This document shows, piece after piece, positions 17,305 to 25,382 of a DNA stretch of 64,000 nucleotides (position 1 is the stretch's first letter; the number at the start of each line of letters is the position of its first letter). Both the position numbers and the translations under genes were made by a program. The notes beneath the pieces are model-generated. The model was not told where the DNA came from. It was given only the letters and a program-made list of their open reading frames with translations, and made no database searches. This stretch comes from Ruminococcus sp. zg-924 (GTDB lineage: Bacteria; Bacillota; Clostridia; Oscillospirales; Acutalibacteraceae): NCBI RefSeq assembly GCF_024433635.1, contig NZ_WNJZ01000002.1, forward strand, positions 1 to 64,000, in the 5' to 3' direction.

Positions 17305-19713
17305 TTGAAATACGATCACAAATCAATTGAACCAAAATGGCAAAAAGCTTGGGAGGAAGCAGGAGTTTTCCACGCTGAGGAAAACAGCGATAAAAAGAAG
17401 TTTTTCGCTCTCATTGAATTTCCTTATCCATCAGGACAGGGGCTTCATGTTGGACACCCAAGACCGTATACAGCGCTTGATACAGTTGCAAGAAAGCGCA
17501 GGCTTCAGGGTTATAACGTGCTTTATCCTATCGGTTGGGACGCTTTTGGACTTCCGACTGAAAACTACGCTATTAAAAACCACATTCATCCGGAAATTGT
17601 TACAAAGAAAAATATTGCTCACTTTAAAGAGCAGATTCAGTCGCTTGGTATTTCCTTTGACTGGAGCCGTGAAATAAACACAACCGACCCTGAATATTAT
17701 AAGTGGACGCAGTGGATTTTCCTTCAGCTGCTCAAAAAAGGTCTTGCTTATAAAAAGGAAATGGCTGTTAACTGGTGCACATCTTGTAAATGCGTTCTTG
17801 CTAATGAGGAAGTTGTTAACGGTGTTTGCGAGCGTTGCGGCAGCGAGGTTGTAAGAAAGGTTAAGTCACAGTGGATGCTTAAAATTACAGCATATGCTGA
17901 CAGACTTATTGATGACCTTGACCTTGTTGATTACCCTGAAAGAGTTAAGGCGCAGCAGAAGAACTGGATTGGCCGTTCAACAGGCGCTGAGGTTGATTTT
18001 GAAACTTCAACAGGCGACAAGCTGACTATCTATACAACAAGACCTGATACACTCTTCGGCGCTACATATATGGTTATTTCACCTGAGCATCCTCTTATTG
18101 AAAAGTGGAGTGACACTCTTAAGAATATGGATGAAATCAGAGCCTATCAGCAGGAAGCTGCAAGAAAGTCTGATTTTGAGCGTACAGAGGTTGCAAAGGA
18201 TAAAACAGGCGTAAAGCTGGACGGTGTTACTGCTATCAACCCTGTAAACGGCAATGAAATTCCAATTTTCATTTCTGACTATGTTCTTGTATCCTACGGT
18301 ACAGGCGCAATTATGGCTGTTCCTGCTCACGATACACGTGACTGGGAATTTGCAAAGAAGTTTAATTTGCCGATTATCGAGGTTGTTAAGGGCGGTGATG
18401 TTCAGAACGAAGCATTTACTGACTGCGCAACAGGTGTTATGGTAAATTCCGGTATGCTTGACGGCTTAAGCGTTGAGCAGGCTAAGGTTAAAATAATTGA
18501 GTGGCTTTCAGAAAACGGTGTAGGTAAGCAGAAGGTGAACTACAAGCTGCGTGACTGGGTATTCTCTCGTCAGCGTTATTGGGGCGAGCCTATTCCGGTA
18601 GTTTACTGTGATAAGTGCGGATATGTTCCTATTGACGAAAGCGAATTGCCGCTTAGACTGCCTATGGTTGAGTCATATGAGCCGACAGAGAACGGCGAAT
18701 CTCCGCTTGCAAACATTACGGATTGGGTTGAAACAACCTGCCCAAAATGCGGTGGCAAGGCTCACCGTGAAACAGATACTATGCCGCAGTGGGCAGGTTC
18801 ATCTTGGTATTACCTGAGATATATGGACCCGCACAATAAAGACTCTCTTGCCTCAAAGGAGGCTTTGGAGTATTGGTCGCCTGTTGACTGGTATAACGGT
18901 GGTATGGAGCATACAACGCTTCATCTGCTTTACAGCCGCTTCTGGCATAAGTTCCTTTATGATTTGGGCGTTGTTCCGACAAAGGAGCCGTATGCAAAGC
19001 GTACAAGCCATGGTATGATACTTGGCGAGAACGGCGAGAAGATGAGTAAATCAAGAGGCAATGTTGTAAATCCGGACGATATTGTAAATGAATTCGGCGC
19101 CGACACAATGCGCCTTTATGAAATGTTTATAGGCGATTTTGAAAAGGCTGCTCCGTGGAATCCGGCAAGCATTAGAGGTTGCCGCCGCTTCCTGGAGAGA
19201 TTCTTCTCCTTACAGGATATTCTTGTTGACGGCAATGAGTACAGCAGTGAGCTTGAAAGCGCTTTCCATAAGACAATTAAGAAGGTTTCGGACGATATTG
19301 AAAATATCAAGTTCAACACAGCTATTGCAGCGCTGATGGCTCTTATGAATGAGATTGCTGCACAGGGCAAAATTAATAAGAAAGAGCTTTCAACATTTAC
19401 TATACTTTTAAACCCATTTGCACCTCATATTACAGAGGAAATCTGGAGTGTATGCAAGCTTGGCGAGGGAATGGTAGCTCAGCAGTCATGGCCTGAATAT
19501 GACGAGAGTAAGTGTAAAGACGATACTGTTGAAATAGCCGTACAGGTTAACGGAAAAATAAAAACAAGGCTCACAATTGCCGTTGACGCAGATAAGAACG
19601 ATGTTTTGTTACAGGCAAAATCTGACAGCAAGGTAGCTCCTTTAATTGATGGTAAAAACATAATTAAGGAGATTTATGTGCAGGGAAAGCTTGTAAACAT
19701 TGTGGCAAAATAA
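17305..19713 (+). CDS. leuS: Leucyl-tRNA synthetase
   Basis: This class I synthetase charges tRNA-Leu and edits mischarged tRNA. The 802-residue protein carries the HIGH-like motif [12 protein letters not shown], the KMSKS motif [10 protein letters not shown], and the CP1 editing domain (~225-415; [29 protein letters not shown]). There are Cys pairs at CTSCKC/CERCG and CDKCG/CPKCGG, and the C-terminal tRNA-binding part ends in VNGKIKTRL. The start TTG 17305 has GGAGG (17292-17296) upstream. HPRPY instead of the more usual HPRGY/HPRNY is a small oddity. It ends the yhbY-leuS operon. Confidence 0.97.
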   Translation: MKYDHKSIEPKWQKAWEEAGVFHAEENSDKKKFFALIEFPYPSGQGLHVGHPRPYTALDTVARKRRLQGYNVLYPIGWDAFGLPTENYAIKNHIHPEIVTKKNIAHFKEQIQSLGISFDWSREINTTDPEYYKWTQWIFLQLLKKGLAYKKEMAVNWCTSCKCVLANEEVVNGVCERCGSEVVRKVKSQWMLKITAYADRLIDDLDLVDYPERVKAQQKNWIGRSTGAEVDFETSTGDKLTIYTTRPDTLFGATYMVISPEHPLIEKWSDTLKNMDEIRAYQQEAARKSDFERTEVAKDKTGVKLDGVTAINPVNGNEIPIFISDYVLVSYGTGAIMAVPAHDTRDWEFAKKFNLPIIEVVKGGDVQNEAFTDCATGVMVNSGMLDGLSVEQAKVKIIEWLSENGVGKQKVNYKLRDWVFSRQRYWGEPIPVVYCDKCGYVPIDESELPLRLPMVESYEPTENGESPLANITDWVETTCPKCGGKAHRETDTMPQWAGSSWYYLRYMDPHNKDSLASKEALEYWSPVDWYNGGMEHTTLHLLYSRFWHKFLYDLGVVPTKEPYAKRTSHGMILGENGEKMSKSRGNVVNPDDIVNEFGADTMRLYEMFIGDFEKAAPWNPASIRGCRRFLERFFSLQDILVDGNEYSSELESAFHKTIKKVSDDIENIKFNTAIAALMALMNEIAAQGKINKKELSTFTILLNPFAPHITEEIWSVCKLGEGMVAQQSWPEYDESKCKDDTVEIAVQVNGKIKTRLTIAVDADKNDVLLQAKSDSKVAPLIDGKNIIKEIYVQGKLVNIVAK

Positions 19714-19750
19714 AAATCTGTAAATTTCGGTCGATTTGTGAATAAATAGC

Positions 19751-19780
19751 TTGACATTTGCAGGATAAATATTGTATAAT
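19751..19780 (+). promoter_or_regulatory. Sigma-A promoter of rpsU
   Basis: TTGACA (19751-19756) and TATAAT (19775-19780) are both perfect consensus boxes, with an 18-bp spacer, in the gap after leuS. Confidence 0.85.
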
Positions 19781-19803
19781 TTATTTTGCAATTATGCGAT
19801 TAA

Positions 19804-19829
19804 CCCCTGCCGGATGGCGGATGGGAGGG
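19804..19829 (+). promoter_or_regulatory. Hairpin covering the rpsU ribosome binding site
   Basis: CCC (19804-19806) can pair with GGG (19823-19825), and CTGCC (19807-19811) with GGCGG (19816-19820) around a GGAT loop, with a 2-nt bulge. The outer arm includes part of the GGGAGGG Shine-Dalgarno element of rpsU. It may act as an autoregulatory or accessibility switch. The pairing is read by eye; the regulatory role is inferred. Confidence 0.45.
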
Positions 19830-19836
19830 AAGATAA

Positions 19837-20013
19837 ATGGCAGAAATCAGAATTAAAGACAACGAATCTCTGGAAAGTGCTCTTAGAAGATTTAAGAAGC
19901 AGTGCGCAAGAGCCGGTGTTATAGCTGAAGTTCGCAAAAGAGAAGCTTATGAAAAACCTTCTGTAAAGCGTAAGAAGAAGTCTGAGGCAGCTCGTAAGCG
20001 TAAATTCAAATAA
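19837..20013 (+). CDS. rpsU: 30S ribosomal protein S21
   Basis: A 58-residue, very basic protein begins [19 protein letters not shown] and continues [19 protein letters not shown], ending in a Lys/Arg-rich tail ([17 protein letters not shown]). This is the normal length and shape of S21, a late-joining small-subunit protein. GGGAGGG lies 7 bases before the ATG. It has its own promoter (19751-19780), leader hairpin and terminator (20044-20071), so it is a one-gene unit. Confidence 0.96.
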   Translation: MAEIRIKDNESLESALRRFKKQCARAGVIAEVRKREAYEKPSVKRKKKSEAARKRKFK

Positions 20014-20043
20014 TGCTTCCTTTAGTTGCTAATACTTACTATC

Positions 20044-20071
20044 AAAAAGCAGGCTTTCCGCCTGCTTTTTT
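20044..20071 (+). terminator. Intrinsic terminator after rpsU
   Basis: AAAAAGCAGGC pairs perfectly with GCCTGCTTTTT around a TTTCC loop, and the T-run ends the stem. Confidence 0.88.
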
Positions 20072-20086
20072 GAATATGAGGATATT

Positions 20087-20581
20087 ATGAAAACATATCA
20101 TCTTTCAAGCGTGTATGAGCTTACACCCGAAATTTTAAGTAAAATTGGGGTTAAATGCCTGATTTTAGACGTTGATAATACAATAAGGAAATACAATTCT
20201 GCATTGCCCGATGATAAAACAAAAGCCTTTATTTCAAAATTGAAGTCGGAAGGGATTACTATTCTCCTGTGCACAAATAACTTCAAAAAAGCAATAAAGC
20301 CGTTTGCTGATGCACTGCATTGTGATTTGATTGATTTTTCGCTCAAGCCGTCGCCGTTAGGAATGCTGCGTGCGTGGATACGCTCAAAGGCTTGCCACAG
20401 CGAAATTATGGTTGTAGGCGATCAGGTGTTTAACGATATTTTAGCAGGCAAGCTTATGCTGTTTAAAACAATGCTTGTTTCTCCGATTGACAGCAACAAC
20501 GAGCCTTCTTCTGTCACAGTGAGGAGAAAAATGTTTAAATCGTTTGAGAAAAAAATTCTCAATAATATTAATCCGTTTTAG
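20087..20581 (+). CDS. yqeG: YqeG-family HAD phosphatase
   Basis: The 164-residue HAD IIIA-type protein has the nucleophile motif LDVDNTIRKYN (first Asp catalytic), motif II LLCTNNF and the metal loop VVGDQVFNDILAGKL. It matches the YqeG/PGP family, phosphatases probably acting on phospholipid or small phosphorylated compounds; the substrate is not settled. GAGGAT precedes the ATG. It ends 13 bases before aroQ, suggesting one operon yqeG-aroQ-pepP. Confidence 0.88.
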   Translation: MKTYHLSSVYELTPEILSKIGVKCLILDVDNTIRKYNSALPDDKTKAFISKLKSEGITILLCTNNFKKAIKPFADALHCDLIDFSLKPSPLGMLRAWIRSKACHSEIMVVGDQVFNDILAGKLMLFKTMLVSPIDSNNEPSSVTVRRKMFKSFEKKILNNINPF

Positions 20582-20594
20582 GAGGAATAATATA

Positions 20595-21026
20595 ATGAAA
20601 AAAATTCTTTTAATTTTAGGTCCGAACCTCAATATGGTAGGTATTCGTGAAAAGGGAATTTACGGCGTAGAAACCGCCGAGAGCATTAATATTGACGTAA
20701 AGGCGTACGCCGAAAAAAAGGGAGTGGAGCTTGACGTTTTCCAAAGCAACTGCGAGGGTGCTCTTATCGACAAAATCCATTCTGTGCTCGGAGTATATGA
20801 CGGCGTAGTAATCAATGCCGGAGCGTACACCCATTACAGCTATGCACTGCGTGATGCAATAAACTGTGTAAAGTCCGTTCCGTTTATTGAGGCTCATATG
20901 TCGAACATTCATGCAAGAGATGAATTCAGGCATAAGTCGGTTATTGCGCCCGAGTGCGTTGGCCAAATTTCAGGTTTCGGCAAGTATACTTATTTTCTTG
21001 CCATTGATGCTCTTCTAATGATGTGA
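20595..21026 (+). CDS. aroQ: Type II 3-dehydroquinate dehydratase
   Basis: AroQ removes water from 3-dehydroquinate in the shikimate pathway as a dodecamer. ATG 20595 follows GGAGGAATAATATA; an in-frame extension to 20544 overlaps the previous gene and is unlikely. The 143-residue product has LILGPNLNMVG, the reactive Tyr in GIYGVET, FQSNCEGALIDKIH, VVINAGAYTHYSYALRDAI, PFIEAHMSNIHARDEFRHKS and GFGKYTYFLAI, all hallmarks of the small type II fold. Confidence 0.96.
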   Translation: MKKILLILGPNLNMVGIREKGIYGVETAESINIDVKAYAEKKGVELDVFQSNCEGALIDKIHSVLGVYDGVVINAGAYTHYSYALRDAINCVKSVPFIEAHMSNIHARDEFRHKSVIAPECVGQISGFGKYTYFLAIDALLMM

Positions 21027-21034
21027 GGTAATAT

Positions 21035-22129
21035 ATGGAACAGATAGATTATCTTGAAAAGAGAATAAAAAGAATCCGTTTCGGTCTAACTCAGCCCGGC
21101 GAAGCGGCTATAATACTTTCAAATCAAAACAGACTCTATCTGACAGGCTTCAAATCCTCAGCCGGTCTTGTGCTGATTACCAGGTCAAGCGCATATTTTA
21201 TTGTTGATTTTCGATACGGCGAGGCTGCGAAACAGAATATAAAGCATATTGATGTTATCGTATACACCAAGCTTTCCGACACTCTTGAAAAGCTCTGTAA
21301 AAAGCATTGCATTAAGAAGACATATTTTGAAAACGAAGGCATAACTCTTGCGCAGGCAGAGCTATACAAAAGTATGCTCAAAGCCTGTGAGGTAAAGTGC
21401 TCCTTTACAAATTATCTTGATAAAATTATTAATAATTTGCGAATAATAAAAACACAGGACGAAATAGAAAAGCTCGAAGAGGCCCAGCGCATAACTGAGG
21501 ATGCCTACCTTGAAATTCTTAATTACATTAAACCCGGTGTTACTGAACGTGACATTGCACTTGAACTTGAGTATCTTATGAGAAAAAAGGGTGCAGACGG
21601 TGTAGCCTTTGATTTAATTACTATTACAGGGACGAACACCTCAAAGCCGCACGGAGTGCCGGGTAATACTGTTATCAACAGCGGCGACTTCTTTACTATG
21701 GATATAGGCGTACTGTTTGATGGCTACCACAGCGATATGACACGAACGGTCGCTGTCGGCTCTGTAAGCGATGAGCAGGAGAAGATATATAATATAGTCT
21801 TAAATGCTCAGACCACGGCTCTGGCGCAAATTAAGCCGGGAGTTAGCTGTGCGTCTGTTGACGCAGCTGCAAGAGATGTAATTATAGCTGAGGGCTACGG
21901 CGAATGCTTTGGTCACTCAACAGGTCACGGCGTAGGTCTTGATATTCACGAGTTTCCTGCTGTCTCCGTGAATAATAGCCAGATATTAAGTGAAGGAATG
22001 GTTATTACCTGTGAGCCGGGAATATATCTGCCCGAAAAATTTGGTGTGAGAATAGAGGATATGGTTTTATTAACACAAGACGGAATGAAAAACTTCACAA
22101 ATGTAACCAAAGAGCTTATTATTTTGTAA
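21035..22129 (+). CDS. pepP: Xaa-Pro aminopeptidase (M24 family)
   Basis: This two-metal peptidase removes N-terminal residues preceding proline. The 364-residue protein has an N-terminal creatinase-like domain (~1-130) and a pita-bread catalytic domain. Metal ligands are seen in FFTMDIGVLFDGYHSDMTR (two Asp), GHSTGHGVGLDIHE (His), TCEPGIYL (Glu) and GVRIEDMVLL (Glu). It begins 8 bases after aroQ and closes that operon. Firmicute neighbours aroQ-pepP-efp, in this order, are very common. Confidence 0.94.
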   Translation: MEQIDYLEKRIKRIRFGLTQPGEAAIILSNQNRLYLTGFKSSAGLVLITRSSAYFIVDFRYGEAAKQNIKHIDVIVYTKLSDTLEKLCKKHCIKKTYFENEGITLAQAELYKSMLKACEVKCSFTNYLDKIINNLRIIKTQDEIEKLEEAQRITEDAYLEILNYIKPGVTERDIALELEYLMRKKGADGVAFDLITITGTNTSKPHGVPGNTVINSGDFFTMDIGVLFDGYHSDMTRTVAVGSVSDEQEKIYNIVLNAQTTALAQIKPGVSCASVDAAARDVIIAEGYGECFGHSTGHGVGLDIHEFPAVSVNNSQILSEGMVITCEPGIYLPEKFGVRIEDMVLLTQDGMKNFTNVTKELIIL

Positions 22130-22147
22130 GATATTGGGTGTAAATGG

Positions 22148-22176
22148 TTGATTTTTTCGTGAAAATTTAGTATAAT
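22148..22176 (+). promoter_or_regulatory. Sigma-A promoter upstream of efp
   Basis: TTGATT (22148-22153) and TATAAT (22171-22176) are spaced by 17 bp, in the gap between pepP and efp. Confidence 0.7.
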
Positions 22177-22232
22177 CAATTTGATACTGGTATGATTAGT
22201 TAATTACCAAGAACACAAAGGAGGATATTAAT

Positions 22233-22790
22233 ATGATTTCAGCAGGCGATTTCAGAAACGGCGTAACTTTTGAAATGGATGGACAGGTTGTTTCAATCAT
22301 CGAGTTCCAGCACGTTAAGCCGGGCAAGGGTGCTGCCTTCGTTCGTACAAAAATCAGAAACGTAATCACAGGTGCTGTGGTTGAAAAAACCTTCAACCCT
22401 AACGATAAGTACCCGACCGCTTTCATTGAGAGAAAGGATATGGAGTATCTCTACAATGATGGAGATCTTTACTATTTCATGGATAACGAAACCTACGAGC
22501 AGACCCCGATCGGCAGCACTGTTCTCGGTGACAACTTCAAGTTTGTTAAAGAGAATATGGTTTGCAAGGTTCTCTCATACAAGGGCAATGTTTTCGGCGT
22601 AGAGCCGCCAAACTTTGTTACTCTTGAGGTTACAGAGACTGAGCCGGGTGTTAAGGGCGATACTGCAACTAACGTAACAAAGCCGGCCATTGTTGAAACC
22701 GGAGCAGAAATTAAGGTTCCTATCTTCATCAATGAGGGTGACAAGATTGAAATTGACACACGCACAGGCGAATATATGTCCCGTGCATAA
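22233..22790 (+). CDS. efp: Translation elongation factor P
   Basis: EF-P enters the ribosomal E site and relieves stalling at polyproline stretches. The 185 residues form three barrels. Domain I contains [18 protein letters not shown] and the modification loop with Lys in [12 protein letters not shown], domain II starts near residue 65, and domain III ends with [19 protein letters not shown] and [13 protein letters not shown] lies 9 bases before the ATG. The next gene, encoding an acidic protein, starts 15 bases downstream. Confidence 0.97.
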   Translation: MISAGDFRNGVTFEMDGQVVSIIEFQHVKPGKGAAFVRTKIRNVITGAVVEKTFNPNDKYPTAFIERKDMEYLYNDGDLYYFMDNETYEQTPIGSTVLGDNFKFVKENMVCKVLSYKGNVFGVEPPNFVTLEVTETEPGVKGDTATNVTKPAIVETGAEIKVPIFINEGDKIEIDTRTGEYMSRA

Positions 22791-22805
22791 TTAAGGAGAA
22801 AAATT

Positions 22806-23270
22806 ATGACATTAACTGAAAAGGCAGCATATATCAAGGGCTTGATTGACGGCCTTAAGCTTGACGAGAGCAAGGACGAAACAAAGGTTATGAAGGCTAT
22901 TCTCGATTTGCTCAGCGATATGGCTATGACTGTTGAGGATATTGACGATGCCGTAGGCGAGCTTACCGATGAGGTTGACGAGATTGATGAGGCTCTTGCT
23001 GATGTTGAGGACGAGCTTTACGGTGATTGTGACTGCGATGATTATGACGAGTATGATGACTGTGATTGCTTTGACGATGACGAAGATGTTTACTACGAAG
23101 TAACATGCCCAACATGCGGCGAGGTTATCAATCTTCAGGAGGATGTGCTTCTCTGCGGCGAAACAAGCTGCCCAAAATGCGGCGAAGCTTTGGAGTTCGA
23201 CTTCTCTGATATAATGGACGAGTGTGATTGCGGCTGTGAGGACTGCGGTCATAACCATGACGAGGACTAA
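22806..23270 (+). CDS. CD1247-like acidic zinc-ribbon protein
   Basis: The 154-residue, extremely acidic protein begins MTLTEKAAYIKGLIDGLKLD, which I recognise as the N-terminal domain of the Clostridia-specific CD1247 family; its function is unknown. Residues ~35-65 form a negatively charged helix. A long Asp/Cys tract follows (~73-97). Next come two CxxC pairs (CPTCGE, CPKCGE) that look like a zinc ribbon, and finally a CDCGCEDCGHNH tail that may bind metal. It starts 15 bases after efp with AAGGAG and so shares its promoter. Its Cys-rich tracts are unusual enough to note. Confidence 0.8.
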   Translation: MTLTEKAAYIKGLIDGLKLDESKDETKVMKAILDLLSDMAMTVEDIDDAVGELTDEVDEIDEALADVEDELYGDCDCDDYDEYDDCDCFDDDEDVYYEVTCPTCGEVINLQEDVLLCGETSCPKCGEALEFDFSDIMDECDCGCEDCGHNHDED

Positions 23271-23314
23271 GAGAAACATAGTTTTCAAATAAAACTTACA
23301 AATTTTAATTTTTC

Positions 23315-23352
23315 AGCGCCAAATTTGTTCACTCATATTTGGTGCTGTTTTG
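23315..23352 (+). terminator. Intrinsic terminator of the efp operon
   Basis: AGCGCCAAAT (23315-23324) pairs with ATTTGGTGCT (23337-23346; one G-U) around a 12-nt loop and is followed by GTTTTGTTTTG. Confidence 0.85.
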
Positions 23353-23391
23353 TTTTGTTTTTTAATTCAATATGTTTTATGGTGATAAATT

Positions 23392-24222
23392 ATGAGTTTC
23401 AAAGTAGCAGTTTTACAAATGCGCTCAAAACCAATGAATATAGAAGATAACACGTCAATTGTAATCAATAAGCTTAATGAGGCTGCAAATAACAGAGCAG
23501 ACATATTGCTGCTGCCGGAATGCTTTATTACCGGCTATAAAATGCCGATAAATAACAGACAAGCATTGTCTGATGATAATGAATATATAAATCTGATTTG
23601 TTGTGCTGCAAAAAAGTATGGAGTAGGGGTCGTGGCAACGGCTTTCACAAAAGGGAGAAACAACCCTCAAAACTCTGCTTATATAATAGATAAGCTTGGG
23701 AATATATTAATGAAATATTCAAAGGTTCATACTTGTGATTTTGCCGATGAATCCTGCTTGGAGAACGGAGATGAATTTAAAGTATGTGATTTTCACGGCG
23801 TTAAGCTTGGAGTAATGATTTGCTACGATAGGTAATATCCTGAAAGCGCAAGAATATTAATGCTTAAGGGAGCAGAAATTATTTTAGTTCCTAACGACTG
23901 CTCCTCAATGTTACCCAGAGTGCAAGCGCTTTCTACCCGTGCCTATGAAAATATGGTTGGAGTTGCTATGGCAAATCCAACCGGAAAAAATTCAGGGTGT
24001 TCTTGCGCATACTCACCAATCTGTTGGGATAGAAACGGTTTATGTGTAGATAATACACTTCTTATCGCTGATGAAATAACAGAAGGCTTATTTTATGCTG
24101 ATTTTGATTTAGCAGAGCTTCGTGACTATCGAAAGCTTGAAATGTTGGGTAATACCTTCCGTAAAGTGAATGCTTATTCTGATTTGTTAAATGGTGAAAT
24201 TAAAGAGCCGTTTATACGGTGA
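23392..24222 (+). pseudogene. Carbon-nitrogen hydrolase (nitrilase superfamily) broken by one in-frame TAA
   Basis: The reading frame runs from ATG 23392 and stops at TAA 23833-23835, but continues in the same frame to 24222; joined, it would encode 276 residues. The upstream part has the nitrilase Glu (LLLPECFITGY), Lys (KYSKVHTCDF) and Cys (GVMICYDR) of the catalytic triad. The TAA comes straight after CYDR, where relatives usually have Glu (CYDREYP). The downstream part (YPESARILMLKGAEIILVP) carries the rest of the fold. One GAA-to-TAA change explains everything. Such enzymes cleave amides or nitriles. It may be a recent pseudogene or a sequencing error. A second ATG at 23860 could restart translation, but a lone C-terminal half would lack the triad. 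Confidence 0.85.
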
Positions 24223-24229
24223 AATAACA

Positions 24230-24270
24230 AAGGCTGTAAGAACGATGAAAATTAACGTTCTTACAGCCTT
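24230..24270. terminator. Long hairpin between convergent genes
   Basis: AAGGCTGTAAGAACG (24230-24244) pairs perfectly with CGTTCTTACAGCCTT (24256-24270). On the minus strand it is followed by TTGTTATTT, so it best serves the DUF4003 gene; the + strand T-run is weak. Confidence 0.75.
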
Positions 24271-24291
24271 GATTAATTGCGTTGTTTATCT

Positions 24292-25287
24292 TTATACATT
24301 TGACGGACTAAACGAAATAATAGAGTAAAGTGTTGCCATCAGCTCTGCGCTATTAAGTTCGCTTGCTGTATTGGAATCGCTGTTATCACGTGCTTTTTTT
24401 GCGTATTCGTTAAGTACAATAATTGCACTGTGAATAAGTCTGCGTTTCGGCAAAAGCTTAGGGTCCATTATCTTTGATTCTGTCAGCACATTTCCAAATC
24501 CTTTAACAGTAAGAAGATATGCGTTTACTTCAAGTATATCTTTGACAATCTGTTCAACACTGATATCCGATATAGCTAAAGCACCAAATACGGCCATGTC
24601 AACTCCGCTTGTAAGCTTATAGCCGTGAGTGCGAAGCACATAAATAATAGCCGTTGTCTTGTCTGCGAGTAGCTTTGTGTCTTTATCGCTTAATGCAAGA
24701 ATATTGGAAATAGCCTGAACTGTGTTGCCGTGGCTTATTACCGGCTTTAACATTTCAAACAGTATTTGTGATGTTGATATAGTATCGTTGTGAATTTTAC
24801 TATTTAGCGCAAACAGTACAGCAATAAGGCAATCCTCCGATGATGTAAGGAAGAAATGCTCCTTTTTTATCATATCAAATATTTCTCTGGTTTGATTTGT
24901 AACGCTCTCGTAATATTCAGGGGAGGAAAGCTTAACAATCATATAGGCAGCAAGTGTAAGGTAAGAGGAGGAGGAAAAAACCTCCTTAAGCATTTCATAT
25001 GTGTTATATACCTCAGTGAAAACCTCCTGAGGATTGTTCTCAATTGACAAAAGCGTTGCAAGCAGTATTGTTGTTGTAGTGCTTCTGAAATTTGAGAAAA
25101 AGTTTGTATTCTCTTTAATTATGTCCTTCGAGGTTTTGATTCTCTTAGGTTCAAGCTCAATGCCGTTTTGTGTGTATATATTTGCGCAAAGTGGATAAAG
25201 CTGAGATGACTCCCATTTGAAGCTTTGCTTCATCATCTCAAGATTTCGTGCAAAAAGCTCACAGCGAGCCAGCAGTGTTTCAACCAT
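24292..25287 (-). CDS. DUF4003-family protein
   Basis: The 331-residue, mostly alpha-helical protein has no signal peptide or obvious membrane segment. It resembles DUF4003 proteins of Firmicutes, which are of unknown function; recognisable pieces are FSNFRSTTTTILLATLLS, LTLAAYMIVKL, FFLTSSEDCLIAVLFAL and THGYKLTSGVDMAVFGALA. GGAG precedes the ATG. It lies downstream of phosphoglucomutase on the same strand, but a terminator separates them. No catalytic motif is visible to me. Confidence 0.7.
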   Translation of the reverse strand: MVETLLARCELFARNLEMMKQSFKWESSQLYPLCANIYTQNGIELEPKRIKTSKDIIKENTNFFSNFRSTTTTILLATLLSIENNPQEVFTEVYNTYEMLKEVFSSSSYLTLAAYMIVKLSSPEYYESVTNQTREIFDMIKKEHFFLTSSEDCLIAVLFALNSKIHNDTISTSQILFEMLKPVISHGNTVQAISNILALSDKDTKLLADKTTAIIYVLRTHGYKLTSGVDMAVFGALAISDISVEQIVKDILEVNAYLLTVKGFGNVLTESKIMDPKLLPKRRLIHSAIIVLNEYAKKARDNSDSNTASELNSAELMATLYSIISFSPSNV

Positions 25288-25330
25288 AATTATTCTCCAT
25301 TCACCTTTAAATCACATAAGTGGAAATTCT

Positions 25331-25362
25331 GAAAAAGCGGCACAGTTTGTTGCTGTGCCGCT
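25331..25362 (-). terminator. Intrinsic terminator after pgcA
   Basis: AGCGGCACAG (25336-25345) pairs perfectly with CTGTGCCGCT (25353-25362); on the minus strand TTTTTC follows the stem. Confidence 0.85.
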
Positions 25363-25382
25363 ATAATTTTATAAATTTGCAA

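Noticed and set aside
23833-23835. Stop codon recoding in the nitrilase gene
   Set aside because: The codon is TAA, not TGA or TAG, and no recoding structure is seen; mutation or error is simpler.
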